This document shows, piece by piece, positions 5,642 through 7,650 of a DNA stretch of 7,650 bases. The position numbers and the translations under genes are program-made. The stretch is from Chloroflexota bacterium (GTDB lineage: Bacteria > Chloroflexota > Dehalococcoidia > Lucifugimonadales > Lucifugimonadaceae). The stretch covers positions 1-7,650 of the forward strand of contig JAURLM010000085.1 in the NCBI GenBank assembly GCA_030831265.1, given 5' to 3'. Numbering within the stretch: position 1 is the first letter of the stretch; each line of letters starts with the position of its first letter. The notes under the pieces were generated by a model. The model made no database searches and had not been told where the DNA came from. It saw only the letters and a list, made by a program, of their open reading frames with translations.

Positions 5642-6175
5642 ATGCCCGCATCAAACAGTGTCCTTGATCTGACGCAGTGGGTTCGTGACGTGCCGGACTA
5701 CCCGAAGCCGGGAATCCTGTTCCGGGACCTGACTCCACTAATGGCTGACCCTGTTCCCATGCGTTACGTGACGGATTTGCTGACTCGGCATCTTGATGAT
5801 GTAGGAGCCGAGGCCGTGGCCGCCATTGACGCACGCGGGTTTATTTTCGCCGCACCCGTCGCCGTAAAGGCGGGAATCCCCTTTATCCCGCTTCGCAAAT
5901 CAGGCAAACTGCCACCAGCAGTCATCGGTGCTGATTACGAACTGGAATACGGTACTGCGCGGCTTGAAGCGCGTCACGATGACTTGTTGGCTGGGAAGCG
6001 GGTGGTGATTGTTGATGACTTGCTTGCGACAGGCGGCACGGCAGCGGCCGCAGTACAGTTATTGAAAAACCTTGATGTAATTGTTGCGTCGTGTGCCTTT
6101 GTTGTCGAACTGTTGCCGCTAAACGGACGAGCGCGGTTCGAAGATGTAGATGTGTTCTCACTTCTCACATATTGA
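5642..6175 (+). CDS. apt: Adenine phosphoribosyltransferase
   Basis: This enzyme makes AMP from adenine and PRPP in purine salvage, in the cytosol. The 177 residues are close to the usual length of about 170-183. Visible family motifs are VRDVPDYPKPGILFRDLTPLM (14-34), the DARGFIFAAPVA loop (63-74), PLRKSGKLP (83-91) with the flexible-loop YELEYGTARLEAR (99-111), and the PRPP-binding signature VVIVDDLLATGGTAAAA (121-137), where D125-D126 bind ribose and T130-G131-G132-T133 hold the phosphate. It ends FVVELLPLNGR..., as in Apt proteins. I chose ATG 5642, with AGGGAA just upstream (5632-5637). The same frame stays open back to 5465, but that stretch covers the divergent promoters and has no family counterpart. 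The gene is divergent from recF and is followed after 35 nt by a HAD gene that is probably cotranscribed. Confidence 0.95.
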   Translation: MPASNSVLDLTQWVRDVPDYPKPGILFRDLTPLMADPVPMRYVTDLLTRHLDDVGAEAVAAIDARGFIFAAPVAVKAGIPFIPLRKSGKLPPAVIGADYELEYGTARLEARHDDLLAGKRVVIVDDLLATGGTAAAAVQLLKNLDVIVASCAFVVELLPLNGRARFEDVDVFSLLTY

Positions 6176-6210
6176 TGGTGTTTATGGACGCAAGGGAGCA
6201 ATAAAGAACT

Positions 6211-7014
6211 GTGGCTGACATTGATAACGATGATGGCCTGCCTGGCGGCAACGCAGCGGTAACCCTTGACCTGTGGCTGACGCTGATTGCAGAGCATGAT
6301 GGAACACAACGCTCCCTGAAGCGTTACGAGGTACGGGCTGAGTACACCGGCAAAGTGCTGGCAGAATACGGATTCCTCGTTGATGCTGCCGCGTTGCTTG
6401 AGGCAAGCCGGACAATTAGCGAACTGGTCACCGCAGACCACGATCTCGGCATCGACCTGGAGTTCAGTCACCGTGTACGGCAGTTGCTGGCGCTTGTAGA
6501 CCCCGAATTGCCCGATCATTTGAGTGACGAGGCGGTTTCAGAGATTGCCAATGCTGTTGACCGGGCGTTCCTTGATACTCCCCCCGCATTCTTGCCCGGA
6601 GCACACGAAGTGCTTGCACAGTTGGACCGCATGGACGTTCGAGTGGCGTTGATATCCAACACTGGTCTCACCTCGGCACCTGCGTATCGTGAATGGTTCG
6701 AGCGCGAAGGTGTGCTTGATTTCTTCGATCACCTGACCTTTTCGAACGAGGTCGCCTGTGCAAAGCCCAGTCCAGACATCTTTCACCCCACGCTGAGTCA
6801 ACTGGCCGTGCGACCTGAGAACAGCCTGCACATCGGCGACAATCTGCTCACGGACATTTCGGGGGCGGCCGGAGTCGGCATGAAGACAGGCTGGATTTCA
6901 GGGCATGACGATCGCGAGCCAATTGTGAAACCTGACTTCACCCTGTCAGGTGTGACCGATATTCCCGGTGTGGTTGAACTGTGGCTGCAAAGTCGTGCCG
7001 CGGGCAATAACTAG
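6211..7014 (+). CDS. HAD-superfamily hydrolase with altered motif I
   Basis: This 267-residue protein has the haloacid-dehalogenase fold with a helical cap (about residues 35-120). Motif I is LDLWLTL with the nucleophile D20, motif II is LISNTG with S149, motif III is the lysine K185 in CAKPSPDIF, and motif IV is HIGDNLLTDISGA with D210 and D215. The second Asp of the phosphatase motif D-x-D-x-T is a Trp here (D20-L-W22-L-T24). Haloacid dehalogenases carry Tyr at that place, so the reaction cannot be taken to be ordinary phosphate removal. Such D-x-W-x-T proteins do occur among uncharacterised HADs. The start is GTG 6211, because an in-frame stop lies 9 nt before it. The best Shine-Dalgarno (GGGAG, 6193-6197) is a long 13 nt away. 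It probably shares the apt transcript, hinting at nucleotide or sugar-phosphate clean-up, though that is only inference. A strong terminator follows. Confidence 0.85.
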   Translation: MADIDNDDGLPGGNAAVTLDLWLTLIAEHDGTQRSLKRYEVRAEYTGKVLAEYGFLVDAAALLEASRTISELVTADHDLGIDLEFSHRVRQLLALVDPELPDHLSDEAVSEIANAVDRAFLDTPPAFLPGAHEVLAQLDRMDVRVALISNTGLTSAPAYREWFEREGVLDFFDHLTFSNEVACAKPSPDIFHPTLSQLAVRPENSLHIGDNLLTDISGAAGVGMKTGWISGHDDREPIVKPDFTLSGVTDIPGVVELWLQSRAAGNN

Positions 7015-7030
7015 CAGACCGTTTGCTGAC

Positions 7031-7079
7031 GAACAAAAAACCGGGCACAGCTTGTAACAGCGTGCCCGGTTTTGTTTTC
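7031..7079. terminator. Bidirectional intrinsic terminator
   Basis: AAAACCGGGCAC (7037-7048) pairs perfectly over 12 bp with GTGCCCGGTTTT (7062-7073) around a 13-nt loop, in which GC/GC can add two pairs. The stem core is GC-rich. On the plus strand it runs into TTTTGTTTTC. On the minus strand it runs into TTTTTTGTTC. It lies between the convergent HAD and SDR genes and should stop transcripts from both. Confidence 0.92.
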
Positions 7080-7098
7080 AACGTTGATCGCGTCGCTG

Positions 7099-7650
7099 TT
7101 ACACCATCACCTGTCCGCCATCGCACTGGATGGTCTGGCCTGTGATATTGCTGGCGTCGTCCGATGCCAGGAATGCGGCTACTGCACCGATGTCAGATGG
7201 TGACTGCGGCCTGCCGAGAGGGATAACCGCCTTCGCAGCCTGCTCGAAGACCTCGTAACGGTCCTTGCCAATCACTGTCTGGTCACCCTGCTTCTCGCGC
7301 TCGGTCATCCAGTCCTGGTGGAATGCGGTCCAGATACGTCCCGGCGCAATGGCGTTGGAGTTGATGTTGTCCGCTGCAAACTCACGGGCGCAAGCCTGTG
7401 TGTATGCAATGACAGCCATCTTGGTTGTCGCGTAGTAAGCAGTCAGGTAGCGTGCAGCGCGTGCTGCTACCGATGAGATGTTGATGATCTTGCCGTACTT
7501 GCGCTCTCGCATGTGTGGCAGAACAGCCTCTGTAACATCGGAGAGACCCTTGACGTTCACCTTCCATGTGAATTCCCAGTCAATGTCCCTGAAGCCCACT
7601 CCGGTCGAACCAGGCGCTCCTGCGACGCCAGCATTGTTGACCAGGATGTC
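7099..7650 (-). CDS. SDR-family oxidoreductase, C-terminal part (cut by window edge)
   Basis: The 183 visible C-terminal residues belong to a classical short-chain dehydrogenase/reductase, an NAD(P)-dependent cytosolic enzyme. The frame is open to the last base, so the N-terminal nucleotide-binding T-G-x-x-x-G-x-G lies outside. Numbering from the window edge, NNAG is at 5-8, the structural Asn is N32 (VNVKG), the catalytic Ser is S60 (INISSVAARAARYL) and the Y-x-x-x-K pair is Y73-K77 (AYYATTK). The spacing S60 to Y73 is the usual 13. The C-terminus FLASDDASNITGQTIQCDGGQVMV is the standard SDR ending (I-T-G-Q-x-x-x-x-D-G-G). An inserted loop around HQDWMTEREKQGDQTVIGKDRYEVFEQ (111-137) covers the substrate pocket and probably decides specificity, which I cannot name. 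3-Oxoacyl-ACP reductase-like, or sugar or secondary alcohol dehydrogenase, are all possible. It stands convergent to the HAD gene behind the shared terminator. Confidence 0.93.
   Translation of the reverse strand, partial: DILVNNAGVAGAPGSTGVGFRDIDWEFTWKVNVKGLSDVTEAVLPHMRERKYGKIINISSVAARAARYLTAYYATTKMAVIAYTQACAREFAADNINSNAIAPGRIWTAFHQDWMTEREKQGDQTVIGKDRYEVFEQAAKAVIPLGRPQSPSDIGAVAAFLASDDASNITGQTIQCDGGQVMV

Noticed and set aside
6184..6204. Six-codon frame ATG to TAA between apt and the HAD gene
   Set aside because: It is too short to support as a gene; GGGAG within it more likely serves the following GTG start.
5974..6519. 181-residue minus-strand open frame across the end of apt and start of the HAD gene
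   Set aside because: It spans two clear plus-strand genes and their junction, has Cys/His/Ser-rich nonsense composition and no recognisable motif.
6206..6987. 12-nt direct repeat GAACTGTGGCTG at both ends of the HAD gene (6206-6217 and 6976-6987)
   Set aside because: About one or two 12-mer repeats are expected by chance in 7.6 kb; there is no attachment-site or transposon context.
1..7650. CRISPR array, insertion sequence, prophage or defence system
   Set aside because: There are no regularly spaced repeats, transposase-like proteins, terminal inverted repeats with target duplications, or toxin/nuclease genes. Sir2 here is a stand-alone deacylase with a complete zinc site next to recF, not a defence fusion.

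Overview
This is about 7.65 kb of ordinary, densely coded bacterial chromosome. It has moderately GC-rich codons, short intergenic gaps, GTG and TTG starts beside ATG, and no phage, transposon, CRISPR or RNA-gene signature. The proteins look most like those of a free-living bacterium. My impression is a Chloroflexota-like lineage (marine SAR202/Dehalococcoidia type), because a RecF outside a visible dnaA locus, a polyprenol-phosphate mannose synthase and a TPR protein with a private domain fit that group. This is an impression only, since the window holds no phylogenetic marker I can score.

Layout. (1) Plus strand, 1-883: the tail of a CoA-binding-fold protein overlaps by ATGA a soluble GT2 polyprenol-phosphate mannosyltransferase. 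(2) 884-1111: a 228-nt non-coding stretch with several inverted repeats. (3) 1112-1954: a TPR protein with an unrecognised middle domain and a very acidic tail. It ends 3 nt from a convergent gene. (4) Minus strand, 5411 down to 1958: recF, then a sirtuin that starts with TTG inside the end of recF, then a class III PLP aminotransferase of the glutamate-1-semialdehyde aminomutase-like type. This is probably one operon. (5) 5412-5641: a divergent promoter region with the same TAGAATCGG motif facing each way. (6) Plus strand, 5642-7014: adenine phosphoribosyltransferase (apt) followed by a HAD-superfamily hydrolase. (7) 7031-7079: a strong bidirectional terminator. (8) Minus strand, 7099-7650: an SDR-family oxidoreductase cut by the window edge.

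How it fits together. RecF (gap repair), a NAD-dependent deacylase and adenine/AMP salvage sit around one divergent control region. This suggests a loose DNA-repair, NAD and purine housekeeping neighbourhood rather than a dedicated pathway. No convincing new system is visible. The best leads are the TPR protein's unknown domain, the recF start and its coupling to the sirtuin, the structured leader before the TPR gene, and the changed motif I in the HAD protein.
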